Assembly (NCBI GenBank): GCA_016617855.1
Contig: JAECUM010001863.1
Span: 1-64,000 of the forward strand
Reading direction: 5' to 3'
DNA length: 64,000 nt
DNA from: Megalonaias nervosa
Lineage: Eukaryota; Mollusca; Bivalvia; Unionida; Unionidae
The stretch's first letter is position 1. Each line of letters opens with the position of its first letter. The notes below the pieces were generated by a model. That model saw only the letters and a program-made list of their open reading frames with translations. It was not told the origin of the DNA and searched no databases. The position numbers and the translations under genes are program-made. This document shows positions 43,181 to 54,402 of the stretch, piece by piece.

Positions 43181-43487
43181 CTAGCATTTCTTGACGTGAA
43201 TGGGTTCATTATCCGAAGACCTCTCCTCCTCCTCTTCCTCTCGTTTGTTTTTCTCTTTTTGCTTAGAACACTCTGAAGACCAGTGTCCTTTCTCCTGACT
43301 ATGATAACAGGGATCTTGACATTTGTATCTCTTTTCTCCTATCTTTCTTTTGCCGTGACGTTTTGGCATTCTGGGGCCCAATACTCTTTCTCCTGACAAG
43401 TATAGCAAGGATCTTGATTTGCATGTCGAGAGCAAAGGAGTAGTCCGCCGTCTTATCTGAAATATAATTGCGTACAACTCTCTGCAA
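43181..43487 (-). pseudogene. Two degenerate CCHC zinc knuckles, gag-like fragment
   Basis: The minus-strand DNA carries two tandem knuckle relics. The upstream one, in a frame around 43415-43370, reads DPCYTCQEKEYWAPEC (C-x2-C-x4-Y-x4-C; the usual GH is EY). The second, in the frame 43477-43181 at about 43325-43270, reads DPCYHSQEKGHWSSEC, with the second Cys changed to Ser. An acidic Glu run (EEEEEE) and SDNEPI follow. They are close duplicates of each other. Tandem knuckles of this kind belong to retroelement Gag proteins, but no pol is attached. The orientation is opposite to the neighbouring Polinton-like relic, so this is probably a separate remnant. Confidence 0.6.
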
Positions 43488-43631
43488 ATCTCAGACCAGA
43501 ATGGTAAGCTTAAGTTACTCTTCCATCTTGAATGCTTGATAGCTCAATGAATACTTTTAAGGTAAGGCTCTTATGGTTGATATAAGGCCCGCTTCACGTA
43601 AAACATAGTCAAATAAACTTTTACAATCAAG

Positions 43632-44112
43632 ATGAAACGATCGCAGTATTCCAGTGAGAACGCAGAAGAAAGTAAGAGGCAACGATGTGCCATATCACCT
43701 CGTACATGGCATAAGGTGTTGGCTCAAATCTATGACGACATGAGCGAGCCTGAATCAACACCCTCAACGTCTGCCCTACAAACAAGAGAAACTACCGGAC
43801 AAGAAAGTCGTTCGGTAGCTCTCAAAAAATATCACCACATTTGAGAGACTCCAAGATGCACTTCCAGAAAATTTAGAACGATGGCTTACACTTACAATGA
43901 GAAATTTTACAGAGCTCAAGTCTGAAGTGGGGCACCAGAAAGCAGCCGGTTTCATAACCAAATTGTGGGATTCCTTGTTAGAGACATTGAAACGGCAATG
44001 CCAAGCGAAACAAGACTATCGTTGGAGACTCTCCATTCATCGCGATAGTTTCAAAGACAGTCTGGATCGAGTTCATCACACCAGCGAACTTGACATCTTC
44101 CGAAGTCTTTGA
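43632..44112 (+). pseudogene. Unknown basic protein and following frame (element 2)
   Basis: 43632-43844 starts MKRSQYSSENAEESKRQR, a basic Ser-rich N-terminus that could be a nuclear-localisation type segment, followed by low-complexity Ser/Thr/Pro. A second frame, about 43835-44112, reads DALPENLERWLTLT and HQKAAGFITKLWDSLLETL. The two probably belonged to one gene. No family recognised. It is the first coding-like sequence of the second element. Confidence 0.4.
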
Positions 44113-45510
44113 CAAAATTCAACACATCCAACAAACAAACTATTAGTTTCATATCACCTATAAGCAATGCCTCATTTTACATGACAAACATTGCCCCTCC
44201 TAAAGGGAGCGAGCAGTACAAAAGGTAGCATTGTCCAAATTAGCAATTCTCTAAACCAGACATTTTAGCGTGGGAGGAGGATAACTAAAATCTTTCTCAA
44301 CATTTGTTTCCCTTGCATTTTGGACGACATGTCGTGTGTTTGTGTGTGTGTTAGTGTCTACGTTTCTGGGATTTCGTTTACCATTAAATTCATTAAAGTG
44401 TCGAACAAAACGACAATTTGATTCATCGTCCACCACAACGTATCGTGTGGTGTAAGAGTGGCCATCGGTTTACACCCTACTTCAAGAAAATCATGAAAAA
44501 TCCATTGCGTTTATCGAATGCATTCCCCGCAACGACAGTATAAAATGTAGCTGGTCATTTCGGACGACATGTTTGGAGAAGACGAAGAAAAAACTAAGCT
44601 TTGGTTTACATGCAAAAGATATCATCCTAGTGCAAGTATCATTTACATTTCACCATTTTTTAACAGTTATGCTTTGGTTTACACGCAAAGGACATCTTTG
44701 CAATGCCAGTATTATTTACATTACACCAAATATTTTTTCAACAAAGTAAGGCAAACCGTACCATCAGTCTCAATGCCCACTACGTGGTCTTGTTTAAAAG
44801 TCAATGATTTAAATTTCAAGTGCAAGTGTTAGCCAAACAGATAGGAACCCCTTGCCTGAAATATGCGCACAACGATTCCACTCAAACACCTCATTCATAT
44901 TTTCTTGTCTATTTAAACCTCAACACTTTCGATTTTTGGAGAGTTCGTGCCCATATGTTTTAACACTGATGCCAAGAAGGAGGACCTGTCATTTACACGT
45001 CCCCAACGGCTTGAAAAAATATAAAAATGTCCGACACCTCTTTTCTGTCATACAGTTGACTACATGACTTCCTTTCAATCTCATCTTCAAGCCAAACTGA
45101 TTTATGCGCTGTTCGGCATAGGTGGCAAAATATATGCACCGTTTCGTACCCATTTGTTAGAAACTAGTCTCAAAGACGTCTTATGAAGATTTACTTGGAC
45201 CGCACGTCAGTTACTTCAAGGCATCATCCACATCCCTCATTAAACTAAACGCTTGTTATAAAAAACATAATGTGGCCTCGTAACAACTGGTAGATCCGAG
45301 AATATATATTCAAATGCACAAAGAAATCATTTTGGAGTCTGTGAGTCGCGGCTGTCTAGGCGGAGTTATCATTCGTTTCCTCATAAAATGTTATCATAAT
45401 GTCCAAGTGACCACCAAAGAAACAATCTCTCACAAAAGACGTTCCAAGGAAAAGAGTGGTGGTGCCACGGATAGTCTATACCACAAGAAAAAAGAAAAGC
45501 CCCAAGAATA
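44113..45510 (+). pseudogene. Unresolved coding debris, possible PolB remains (element 2)
   Basis: Plus-strand frames are short and interrupted. Fragments such as SSEVFDKIQHIQQTN, YMTNIAPPKGS and, later, FGIGGKIYAPFRTHLLETS suggest decayed protein-coding sequence. The first two are reminiscent of the N-terminal region of polymerases in F54H12-type elements. None of the exonuclease or polymerase motifs is visible, so this is a weak call based mainly on position upstream of the integrase. Confidence 0.25.
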
Positions 45511-46339
45511 AGAAATAGCCCAAGAAAATACCTACCAGAAAGAGAAGAACTGCTGCTCCCGTCCTCCCCAAAACCACGCCCCTCGGTGACAGTGTCTCCG
45601 GCCTGGTCGACTTTGTCGTTGACCATGATGTTAGTCAGAACTCAATTTACATGTGTCTTTCCTAATTTGACGAAAAAAATCGAAACTCAGTCTAATAGGA
45701 ACTTCTCCGACCGCTGCGACAACCTCTTCTTATTTAGCCGCGGATACTGACGTTAATAAAGTTGCTTCACCCAAAACGAAAGTCCAAGACAGAACGGGAG
45801 TTTTATAAAGTTTACTGGATTTATACAAACAAGAGCTGTCACGATTTAGTCCGTTGAAAACGCTTACACCATTCATGAAGATGATACGACGTACCAACAA
45901 TCAGTGCAGACAAATTCCAGTATCAAAATGACGTGTGTCATGCGATTCCAAAAAAACAGCTAAACTGACTCTAAATGATTTCAATAGAAAGCCATCCACT
46001 CAAAGTGACCATGACAGAGGAGACTACAAGGATGAAAAAAGAAGAGGACACACGACAAGAGTTTCAAGCTCCTTCGGCTACCAGGCCGACAACGATGGCA
46101 CCCGCTTCGTTGTTGACAACTTCCCCAACTCCCCGATAAGAAGAAATAAAAGCTTCAGTCGACCACTTCTTCGGCAGAAGTAAACAAGAAAGAAGGGAAG
46201 ACAGAAGTGACAACAGAAAGCAAGAAAAATGTGACCCCTTGACAACCACCATCGGTTCCTACTCCTGTGGATCGTCCGACACGGCAAGCAGTCTCCAAAC
46301 ACCACAAATCGAAGAGTAACATCGTTGAGTAGTTGGTGA

Positions 46340-46870
46340 CTTATTGAAGAGAGCTCCCATGGAAACCCTTGTAGCAAATTTTACTACAATCCTGCCCATG
46401 CTCCAGGTTATGGAGGAGTTCAAAATTTGTATTGTACTGCTAAAACTTAACTTAAAAGTTTACATATACCCCAGGTGTAATGATAATTACAAGAACACGC
46501 GACCCCAAGAAACATGCAGTGTTAATGACGGGAGATTGGGTTCACATCAGAAATCTAAACTCACCTTTAACAAAGGTTATTTACCTAACTGGACCGCCGA
46601 ATTGTTTCTTGTCACTGGATGCGTTGCCTCGAACCTCCCGTCTCTAAATTGGAAGAAATGAACGGTGAAACTTTATACTTGTCCGAGTTACAACGAATGA
46701 CCAAAAAGGAAGGCGACGTTTACGATACCAAAAGAATTCTTGATTGATGAACATGTAAAGAAAGCAAACGCCGAGTTAAAGAAGTGAAAGTGCTTTGGAA
46801 AGGATATCCACCGAGTTTTGATTCTTGGATTGCCACTTCGTAAGTTATCAACTATAAGAAGAAGTGACAA
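46340..46870 (+). pseudogene. INT: Polinton-type integrase lacking the catalytic core (element 2)
   Basis: N-terminal part at about 46370-46440: KFYYNPAHAPGYGGVQNLY, a good match to the (IYYNPxxPxGYGGVxxLYRA) start of Polinton integrases. Then the catalytic core is missing. The sequence resumes with SH3-domain strings (GSHQKSKLTFNKGYLPNWTA, ELFLVTGCVA; about 46540-46640), MNGETLYLSELQRMTKKEGD and a chromodomain (VKEVKVLWKGYPPSFDSWI; about 46780-46845). The pieces lie in different frames with stops. It can no longer integrate DNA. A chromodomain would have directed insertion to marked chromatin. Confidence 0.85.
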
Positions 46871-48420
46871 TCATGACATTAAACACATCAGCGACCTCTA
46901 GTTCTCCGAGTTCTTCTTTTCAAGAACTACAAAAGCAGAACGTGTGCCTGAAACGCAAATCGTCATTTCCTGTCAAATCTTTGTGGTGTATTGTGTAATC
47001 GGAGCTTCCATCTCCAAATTGAGTATGCAACTAGGAGACAAACACTTGTATTCGATTTGTCTTAGCAGTTCCATCGGTTATCGTCTTCTCAATTCTTTAT
47101 TAAAATATTCTACCTGCTGCAACAACAGTAGCGTTGTGACAGATGTCAATTACAAACGCAGCAGCAGCAATTGCCTTCTTTTGGAACATTTGAAAACTCA
47201 TTCTCATTTGACATCTAGTTACCCTTCGGAAAGGAGAACCGTGGAATTATGAAAATCTAATTTTATTTACACAGTGACAGTTCTGAGGATTTGTTTTCCA
47301 ACAACACCTTGTGTTGTTTCGCAGCCAAATTACTTCACACCATACAATAGGATCAGGAAACCCATTGGGAATTAACCTTGCTGGAAATCATTCATCCGAC
47401 GTAAGCCATGAATGTAAGTGAAAATCCTAGGCGAACAAGTGCATGAACACTTCGATGAAAAGAGTCATCTCTTTTACGAATCCAAAAGACCAGTGCCAGC
47501 CAATCTTAATCTTTGCCAGGAAAATTCCTGTAGGCTATTATTTTAGTGCTCATCTGGTCGAAACGATTGTCACTATTTTGATCGGTCAGTTTGGCAAAGC
47601 TCTGGAAAATATTAAATGAAGTACAAAAATCGAGTACCATAAAATAACTCATCGTCTGAGTAAGAATTTTCGGATGCCAAAACTTTGTCCATAACTTATT
47701 CACCCAGTTTGTTGGATATTCCGGGTGGACACACAAATATAACACCAAATTCAAAAGAAATAAATAACAGCAAGAGATTTTACAAGTATTTTCAATACTC
47801 TATGGAACTGAACGAAAGATTGAATCTTTATTTTTGTGTGCTCCGTTATGGTGGAGCCACAGCCGTTCCGATACTCGGAGTCACTCCATGCAAAGTGGAT
47901 TCTGTCATTGCTAGGAAGGTTGAAACACGTATCATTTTCATTGTGAATTTGTACGTCCTCATTATCTTCATGTCAGTAAGTCGTATATTGACTGTGTCAA
48001 CATTGGTATATAAGGAGAGCTGGGACAAAATGTTCCTTTATCGAAAGGAAAAGTAACGGTGAAACATCTGAACAGTGAATTTTAACCCATGTATCATGTG
48101 TACCAATGCGTCGGTCGACAATGAGGAGATAGTTTAGGAGATATCCTTAAATCCGATATCCTTATAGCCCCAACATATAACCGATGATAACTCAAGAATT
48201 CGACGCTTGAAGGATATCGCTGTTGATGCAAGGAAATTGATTCTGAAACATGTAATTATTGACAAACAAAGCCCTAAAGAAGCCTACGTGAGAGCAGGCA
48301 CAAATGTGTTGCTTCAAACTGGAACCTTGTGGCACGCAGAGAGACCCCTAGATGAGTTGCACGCTTCTGGCCAATGCATTTCTTTGTTTTTAACGCCGCA
48401 GCAATGACACGTCAGAAAGA
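46871..48420 (+). pseudogene. Unknown decayed genes between integrase and structural gene
   Basis: Several plus-strand open pieces: 46874 onward (Ser-rich, SSSPSSSFQELQKQNVCLKRK), 46944-47252, 47685-48056 (KRFYKYFQYSMELNERLNL, with a hydrophobic stretch IIFIVNLYVLIIFMSV) and 48207-48407 (KDIAVDARKLILKHV, AYVRAGTNVLLQTG). They look coding but I recognise no family. They occupy the space where element 2 should have small virion genes. Confidence 0.35.
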
Positions 48421-48584
48421 GACGTTAGTACTCCTTCGGAGCTCATAGACACATTCCGAGAAAGAATAAGAAAAGAAGATCATCCAGAAAATCAGACGTC
48501 TTTGATTACTAAGAAATTATGCGCTGAGATTCCTGCAAATATTCCAGGTTAAAAATCGATTTGCTTGTCAAGCCAGCGATCACA

Positions 48585-49222
48585 ATGACGATGCAAGAAT
48601 CCCAATGGGTGGAATTTCTTACCGTATCGTCTTTGACTACCACAGCTCCTAGTGAAATCAAAGGATAGACGGAAGATTACATTGATCGGGACAACAGTTA
48701 CTTGTACTTGAAAGTCAAAGTTCTCAAACCAGACGAAACCGCTCTAGGTCCCGTTAACAATTTCATGCATTGCGAGTACAGGGAAGTGGATTTGTGCTTG
48801 AGTAACAAACTGGTCAGCAGCAGCACGGATACTTACCTCTACAGTGCGTACCTAGAAATTTTATTGACGTCAAAGAAGTCAAGAACACACATCTGGATGC
48901 TTCCGTGGTATGTAAACCTAATACGTTTGACAAGTTCAACAACACCGATGTAACAGAATGTGAACAATTTCACAATGTTGGGTTTAACGACCGTTAAAAC
49001 AAAATCAGAAAACGGCACAATTTAGAACTGATGGATCATAAGCATTTTGATATGTGTCAAGTCACGAGGTGTCCGGGTGTTAATCCCTCTGAACGTCTTA
49101 TTGTCTTACAGGTTGAGTGTGTGCATGGCTCGATTACCACCAATTTTAAAATTAATATTGTTCCCTGGGGCTTCATTGCCCGAATGTCCGGAACAATTAA
49201 GAAGCACGCCTTGTGTGCATAA
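48585..49222 (+). pseudogene. F54H12.2-like structural (capsid candidate) protein, decayed
   Basis: ATG at 48585 opens MTMQESQWVEFLTVSSL. After an in-frame TAG the same frame continues EDYIDRDNSYLYLKVKVLKP, PVNNFMHCEYREVDLC and LSNKLVSSSTDTYLYSAYLE. After further breaks come DRxNKIRKRHNLELMDH and FDMCQVTR (49020-49070). These match, from memory, the widespread invertebrate family annotated as uncharacterized protein F54H12.2-like (SQWVEYLPVSSL, EDYIDLxNTYLYVKxKV, NxFLHSLFSxVDLxLN). The genomic neighbour of F54H12.2 in C. elegans is the integrase-like F54H12.3, which fits this element. A capsid role is plausible but inferred. Several stops: dead. Confidence 0.75.
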
Positions 49223-49342
49223 ATGCATAAGGCACGGGGATCTATTTCCTTTCCTCACGATCAATTAAGAATCTCACCTATAGTAGGAATAAACCAGTCG
49301 CACATGCCCACGGGGCGCACCTGACTATAATCCAAACTATGA

Positions 49343-49738
49343 ATGAATAAAGTGTGGCCAGTCGTTAACACTTCCAAAATTCACAATGACTTTTACGATA
49401 GCAAGAACGAGGCCTATGTTTATTTCCTTTTTATCAGGCAGAACCCGATCCAGGAGCCTGCCGAAAGGAAGAACACGATGTTCTTGAAAATATTGCAAGA
49501 CACAGTAGAGGATTTCAAGTCTGAAGAAATCAAGAAGGAGAAATAAGAGTGGACGGAGAGACACAGGGAGCAACAAAAGAGAGAGAGAGCAGCAACAGGA
49601 GCAGCAGAGACAATATCAGCAGCAGGAGGAGACATTGAATGTAGAATGGACATAGGAGATTTCTTACTCATTTCAAAAAGCAAGCTTTATCCTGTTGTAA
49701 AGCTTGCAGCTAGACGGAGTTATCCTCCCAGAAATTAA
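49343..49738 (+). pseudogene. Coiled-coil protein of element 2, one stop
   Basis: A 132-codon frame with one TAA (49544-49546). YVYFLFIRQNPIQEP and FLKILQDTVEDFKSEEI precede a Glu/Arg-rich helical stretch, and it ends DFLLISKSKLYPVVKLAARRS, a pattern I recall from F54H12-type elements downstream of the structural gene. Function unknown. Confidence 0.55.
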
Positions 49739-49914
49739 AACATTCAAGATCACAATAAAACGAAGTCTTTGATGGCCACATAGATCTACTAATCATTTTG
49801 CCAAATATTTATGTTTGTTTATGTCTTTATCCACAAGAAGCGGTAGACTTACTGGTAGCCTTTGGAACAACTGCATAAGCAAGAAGAGGCTCTGTGGTAC
49901 ACTATAATCTGAGT

Positions 49915-50245
49915 TATAAGGGAAGTGGCTGCACATGAAAGGGCTAAGAGCCTCGTGAAACAAGTCATTGCAGAGGAAACTGAGAAGATAAAGGCTAAGT
50001 GGACGAAGATGATAAAAGAAAAGCGAAATCAGAAGAAAGATAGGGACTTTCAATAGCACTTGGATTACGGTCCAGGACAAGCTTAGACAATTGGGCCATC
50101 CATACTATATCCCTACTGGGGAAGAAAAGGTAGTCCCCAAAATGAAAATATCGTGGAAGTCTTGGCAGGCAAAATGGCGGCCAAGGACGTGGAGGAAACC
50201 CAACGTCCCTTTCCACGGCCACAAACATCTCTAGAAGAGAGATAC
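49915..50245 (+). pseudogene. Lys/Glu-rich helical protein remnant (element 2)
   Basis: The plus-strand frames read ERAKSLVKQVIAEETEKIK and KWTKMIKEKRNQKKDRD, a stop, and then KMAAKDVEETQRPFPRPQ. Long, charged and helical, consistent with a coiled coil. The minus-strand open frames here (49793-50228) are shadows. No family recognised. Confidence 0.4.
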
Positions 50246-50309
50246 TATTCAGATGTTGATATTGGTGTTTGTCTATGTGGTGTATATGTATTTAATTGTT
50301 TATCCTATT

Positions 50310-50900
50310 AACATTACCCTTCCAGCTTATCCACACAAACCCTTCAGCTTGATAAACACTATTGTCCCATGTTAAACCGATGGACTCATTTAACATAGGA
50401 TTTCCCATACTTCACTATAATGGCTCTGTTTTTGTTTTTTTTGGCTATGACACCCACGTTGAGGTCAGCAATTTGTAACACTGTTACTATAAACACTAAT
50501 TTTATCAGTCAATCAGATGAAGTCTTATATATTCGCGTTTGGGAGAGGAAGCAGTATGGCTGAAGATCAACAATATGTGCCGAACGACATAATTTACTTT
50601 CAGATTCCTGATAGCTGCACTTTCCATTGTCAATTCCAAGGTCAACAGAACATGACCCCTAAGTATCTAAGGTCAACAGAACATGAACCCTATGTAGTCG
50701 CAGTTAGATCTTCACGTACGACAGTTGAGATCTGATTTTAATCAGGTTGTGAACACTTTTGTCCCTTTTAATCCATTCCCATGTTAAACCTATGAACTAA
50801 TGCAACATAGGAATTCCCGTTCATCCCCCAAGGGTCATATTTGTCCCCCAGTGCCCCCATATAACTACTCACGTGATATGTAAATTTACATCTTTTCTCA
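50310..50900 (-). repeat. Dispersed repeat, inverted copy of 23.2-23.6 kb
   Basis: Read on the minus strand, strings such as CTATGTTAAATGAGTCCAT, GGGACAAAAGTGTT and GGGGGACAAATATGACCCTTGG match 23240-23600. In the middle, 50635-50690 contains a 33-bp tandem duplication (AAGGTCAACAGAACATGA...). Confidence 0.7.
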
Positions 50901-52678
50901 AACACAAGGGTATATCTTTCGCGATGTTTGAAATCAATAAGTTACAAAACAAGTTCTCTCCACAACTAGATTTACCACACTATTATCATTATCTCTTTAC
51001 ACTCACATTACTGTTTTCGTGTTAACTTTCTTAAATATGACCACTCTTGAAACTACGGATTTCAATACAGTTTAAGTGTGTGCACTATTTATTTTGTATT
51101 TCATATTTTCCTTATTTCGCGACCGCTAGTTGTCTACGTGATATGCCTGGTCTAGTAATTTTTAATTTGTAAACAAAATGTCCTCTATTTTTACAGGTCC
51201 ATTATTTTTAAAGTAAACTGAAAATATAGAAATGTGAATTTCTGAAAATTTATCTGTGCATGTGTTACGCATCTACAAAACCTACAATATCATAACCGTA
51301 CGATTTTAATTGTTATCATGGTCCATTAATCTCATTTTACCAACAAATCCAGTAATTCACATTAGGATTTGAATCATTTAAGGATTTAAATAGATTAATT
51401 GCATTCTCCCACCGGCAGCCTACCGATATAAATTCTAGAGGTAAACTTGTCTTTAGGTGTGGGAGAACTTTATTGTTTATTTTTTATCTCTGGAGATGAC
51501 CAAGACATCTAGTTTAGACTTGGGAAATTTAGCACGTATCTTCGTGTTCTCAGGTGTAAGATCTTTGAAAGAGAAACATGTTAATATGAAAAAGCAATCT
51601 CTGTCTCATTTTTAATATTATTATATGCTCATTTTTTTTCTCCGTTAACTTTACATTGTCAGAATCGTGCAATATTTTGCGATACTGAACTCGCGCGTTC
51701 AATTCATATTGCATTCACGCGAATAAAGGAATTACTTTCTATTGTAAACAAACAATTTGGTTCTGAACGAACTAAAGCAGATATTTAGTGGACTGCCACA
51801 TACCAGCTGTCATGGCACATTACGCGCTAACTTTTTTGATACAATGTTTCAGATTTAGACTAGCTATAGACTCCAGACAGGGTCCTTACAAATAACATGC
51901 AAGTTGCAAGACATAAACTGTCTTCTTTAGCTGGTAATAAAAATGGCAAAAATATACTTACAGGCTTACATCCTGAATTTCCTCAAAATGTACTTACTTA
52001 GTTCTGCAAATCCGAATTACATGAGCCATGTCATGGGTGCTCAAGCTTGATTACACATTTCGAAATTGTACTGTAATTTCGACTATATTCCAAGTGCAAT
52101 TACATCTTCCTTACTGCACTCAAAATGAAATAAACATTAAATTCCACAGCGTCTTTTCGATAATTGCAATTGAAAGACTTCATATTTTCACCACATTATG
52201 ATCTGAATCATTGAATGACTGAACAGAAACACGCATGCCGATGTCAACACACTTCTCCCTCGCTGCTTCAATACGATGTATTTCATGTAAAATTGGCACA
52301 GACGCTGAAATCGACGTACTTCATGTAAATAAATCCAGTCCATAATCACGAAATTTCGTCGAATCGACAAAAATACCAAAATATATTCATTCCAGATCAA
52401 ATGGAAAAGTTATTGCAATTCGCATTCATTCACAATATGACTCCAAATTTCAATTTTAAGTAGACCAAAACGGCATTTTCTTTCGAAACTTACGTCTAGC
52501 GCGCGACCAACTTCAAATTAATCTGGGCGGAGTTACGTGCGCATTAATAATGATGAATCTGCGCTTGTGTATTTAGTCTGGAATACGGTATACATTCAGT
52601 TACTTTGTTTCATGTAGTGTATTTTTGTTTATATATTTCAGCCTTGGGTAGAATAAGTAAATGAGCATATAATAAAAA

Positions 52679-52803
52679 GGTTACTGCATTTGTATGGGAA
52701 AATATGAACTCGTTTTGTCGGATGGATATACTGTACTCCCAAGGTCGTGCAGCATATACATCCGAAAAACTCGCTCATATTTTCTCATACAAATGCAGTA
52801 ACC
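52679..52803. repeat. Long hairpin (inverted repeat, arms ~54 bp)
   Basis: The left arm starts GGTTACTGCATTTGTATG (52679) and the right arm ends CATACAAATGCAGTAACC (52803). The arms match with few mismatches over about 54 bp, with a loop of about 17 bp. It could be a tiny MITE or a structured RNA; no flanking duplication is obvious. Confidence 0.9.
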
Positions 52804-53862
52804 TATAATTACACACCTGTTTAAGTCCTGTACGTAGACGACATACACAATTTACACCACAGAGAGTATTATATTTGTATCTCAGGAGAGTATTAACAAA
52901 GTCTCTATTTGTTTCAAACGTTTAATGAAAAGATAAACAATATCAATATGTAGCAAGTCATCACAGCCATAGCTATCACAGGTTAGCAAGAAACCAAACA
53001 CGTACGATTGCTGATAACGAACACAATTTAAAAACTGAGCTGAGCAAAACATCAGTTAGGTAATCTGGTAAAAACGTAACAGAAACATTCGCATGCAACA
53101 ACAGCGATTTTTTTTAGAACTTTATCATTTAAGACATTGTTATTCAGAAGAAAATATCACGCCACAGACTTTCTCGCAGATATATTGTGTATTTGTTGGT
53201 TTTGCCGATATATTGCATATTTGTTAGCTTTCAGCAGTATGTAATATCATTTGAACTTGTATGTCGATGTAGTAGGTGATGCCGTCATGCCAAATAAAAC
53301 AGGATTTCAAACCTGTGTCAGGACATGCTACAGTGGAATATGTCGATGATTTTTGGAGTCATTATCCTGCTGATCCTAACTTTTCAGGCTCAATGATCAT
53401 CCTGCAAGCTGACATTTCGTCGCGTTCAGATGGCAAACTGACCATGTTATTGGAGAAGTCGTGCTGACGGTTTTCAATCTAATGTTTTGTCCGTGCAAGC
53501 TTCATGGCAAAAACTAGTGAAGTCCTCTTGACTACACTAGGAAACGGAATACATTTCACAGTGTAAACCAAGGTTGCATGATATACATATAATGATGAAT
53601 AATGCATTATAAGCATAAAGTAGATTTGTAAATGAGCACGTCAAATATTTACAAAATAAAAAATATATAGAAGAAAATATCAAACATATGAACTCTCAGA
53701 ATAGTATTGTCTTGATACCGCAATATCTTAGTAAGACTTTTGAAAAGTTACTATACTAGGTATGCTTATATGACAAACAGAAAAAAATATAAAAATCGAA
53801 ATAATGCACATAATAAGGAATTAAATTTGTGATTATGTTTTTCACTTTTATTATAAATAAAG

Positions 53863-53865
<3 letters not shown>

Positions 53866-53927
<62 letters not shown>
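53866..53927. repeat. (AT)n microsatellite
   Basis: Pure AT dinucleotide run of about 60 bp. Confidence 0.97.
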
Positions 53928-53928
<1 letters not shown>

Positions 53929-54104
53929 ATTTTGACAAACAATACGCTCACATTTTGTAATGGTAATGAAACAAGAAAAGCTAGAGACGTTATAGGGTCA
54001 GAGAAATACTATAATAATCACATATTGAACCTGCATATAAAGCACAGAAATCAAGATATCTACCAGCTACACGTGTAACTTAAAATGACACACATAAAAT
54101 TGAC

Positions 54105-54220
54105 ATGAAAGATGTTGATCACATAACACACATTCAATAATACAGTTAGCATGGTTTCCTGGAATGAAGATCACATAACACACATTCAATGAAACAGTTA
54201 GTGTAGTGTCCTGAAATGAA
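54105..54220. repeat. Two-copy ~58-bp tandem duplication
   Basis: The block GATCACATAACACACATTCAAT...ACAGTTAG...GTCCTG(G/A)AATGAA occurs twice in a row, starting near 54116 and 54170. Confidence 0.85.
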
Positions 54221-54339
54221 ATACTGCTCAAAAGTATTCGACCTCCTTGGCAAGTACAGCATCATACGGAAATGGTATTCATAAGGTATGACAAGGATTT
54301 CAAGACTTGAATGTTTCATGTTATATGTATGTGTGTATA

Positions 54340-54344
<5 letters not shown>

Positions 54345-54400
<56 letters not shown>
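54345..54400. repeat. (AT)n microsatellite
   Basis: Pure AT run after a GTGTGTATATGTGTGCAT lead-in. Confidence 0.97.

Positions 54401-54402
<2 letters not shown>

Larger units (their letters stand above)
43632..50250 (+). mobile_element. Second, ancient Polinton-like (F54H12-type) element, heavily decayed
   Basis: All recognisable pieces are on the plus strand in an order expected for such an element: unknown basic protein (43632), possible PolB N-terminal debris (44.0-45.2 kb), integrase N- and C-terminal parts (46.34-46.87 kb), an F54H12.2-like structural gene (48.6-49.2 kb), a coiled-coil gene (49.3-49.7 kb) and a Lys-rich helical gene (49.9-50.25 kb). Every gene has stops or frameshifts, far more than the 17-kb element beside it. 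No terminal repeats were found by eye, so the limits are approximate; the right limit is set by the dispersed repeat starting at 50.3 kb. Confidence 0.75.
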
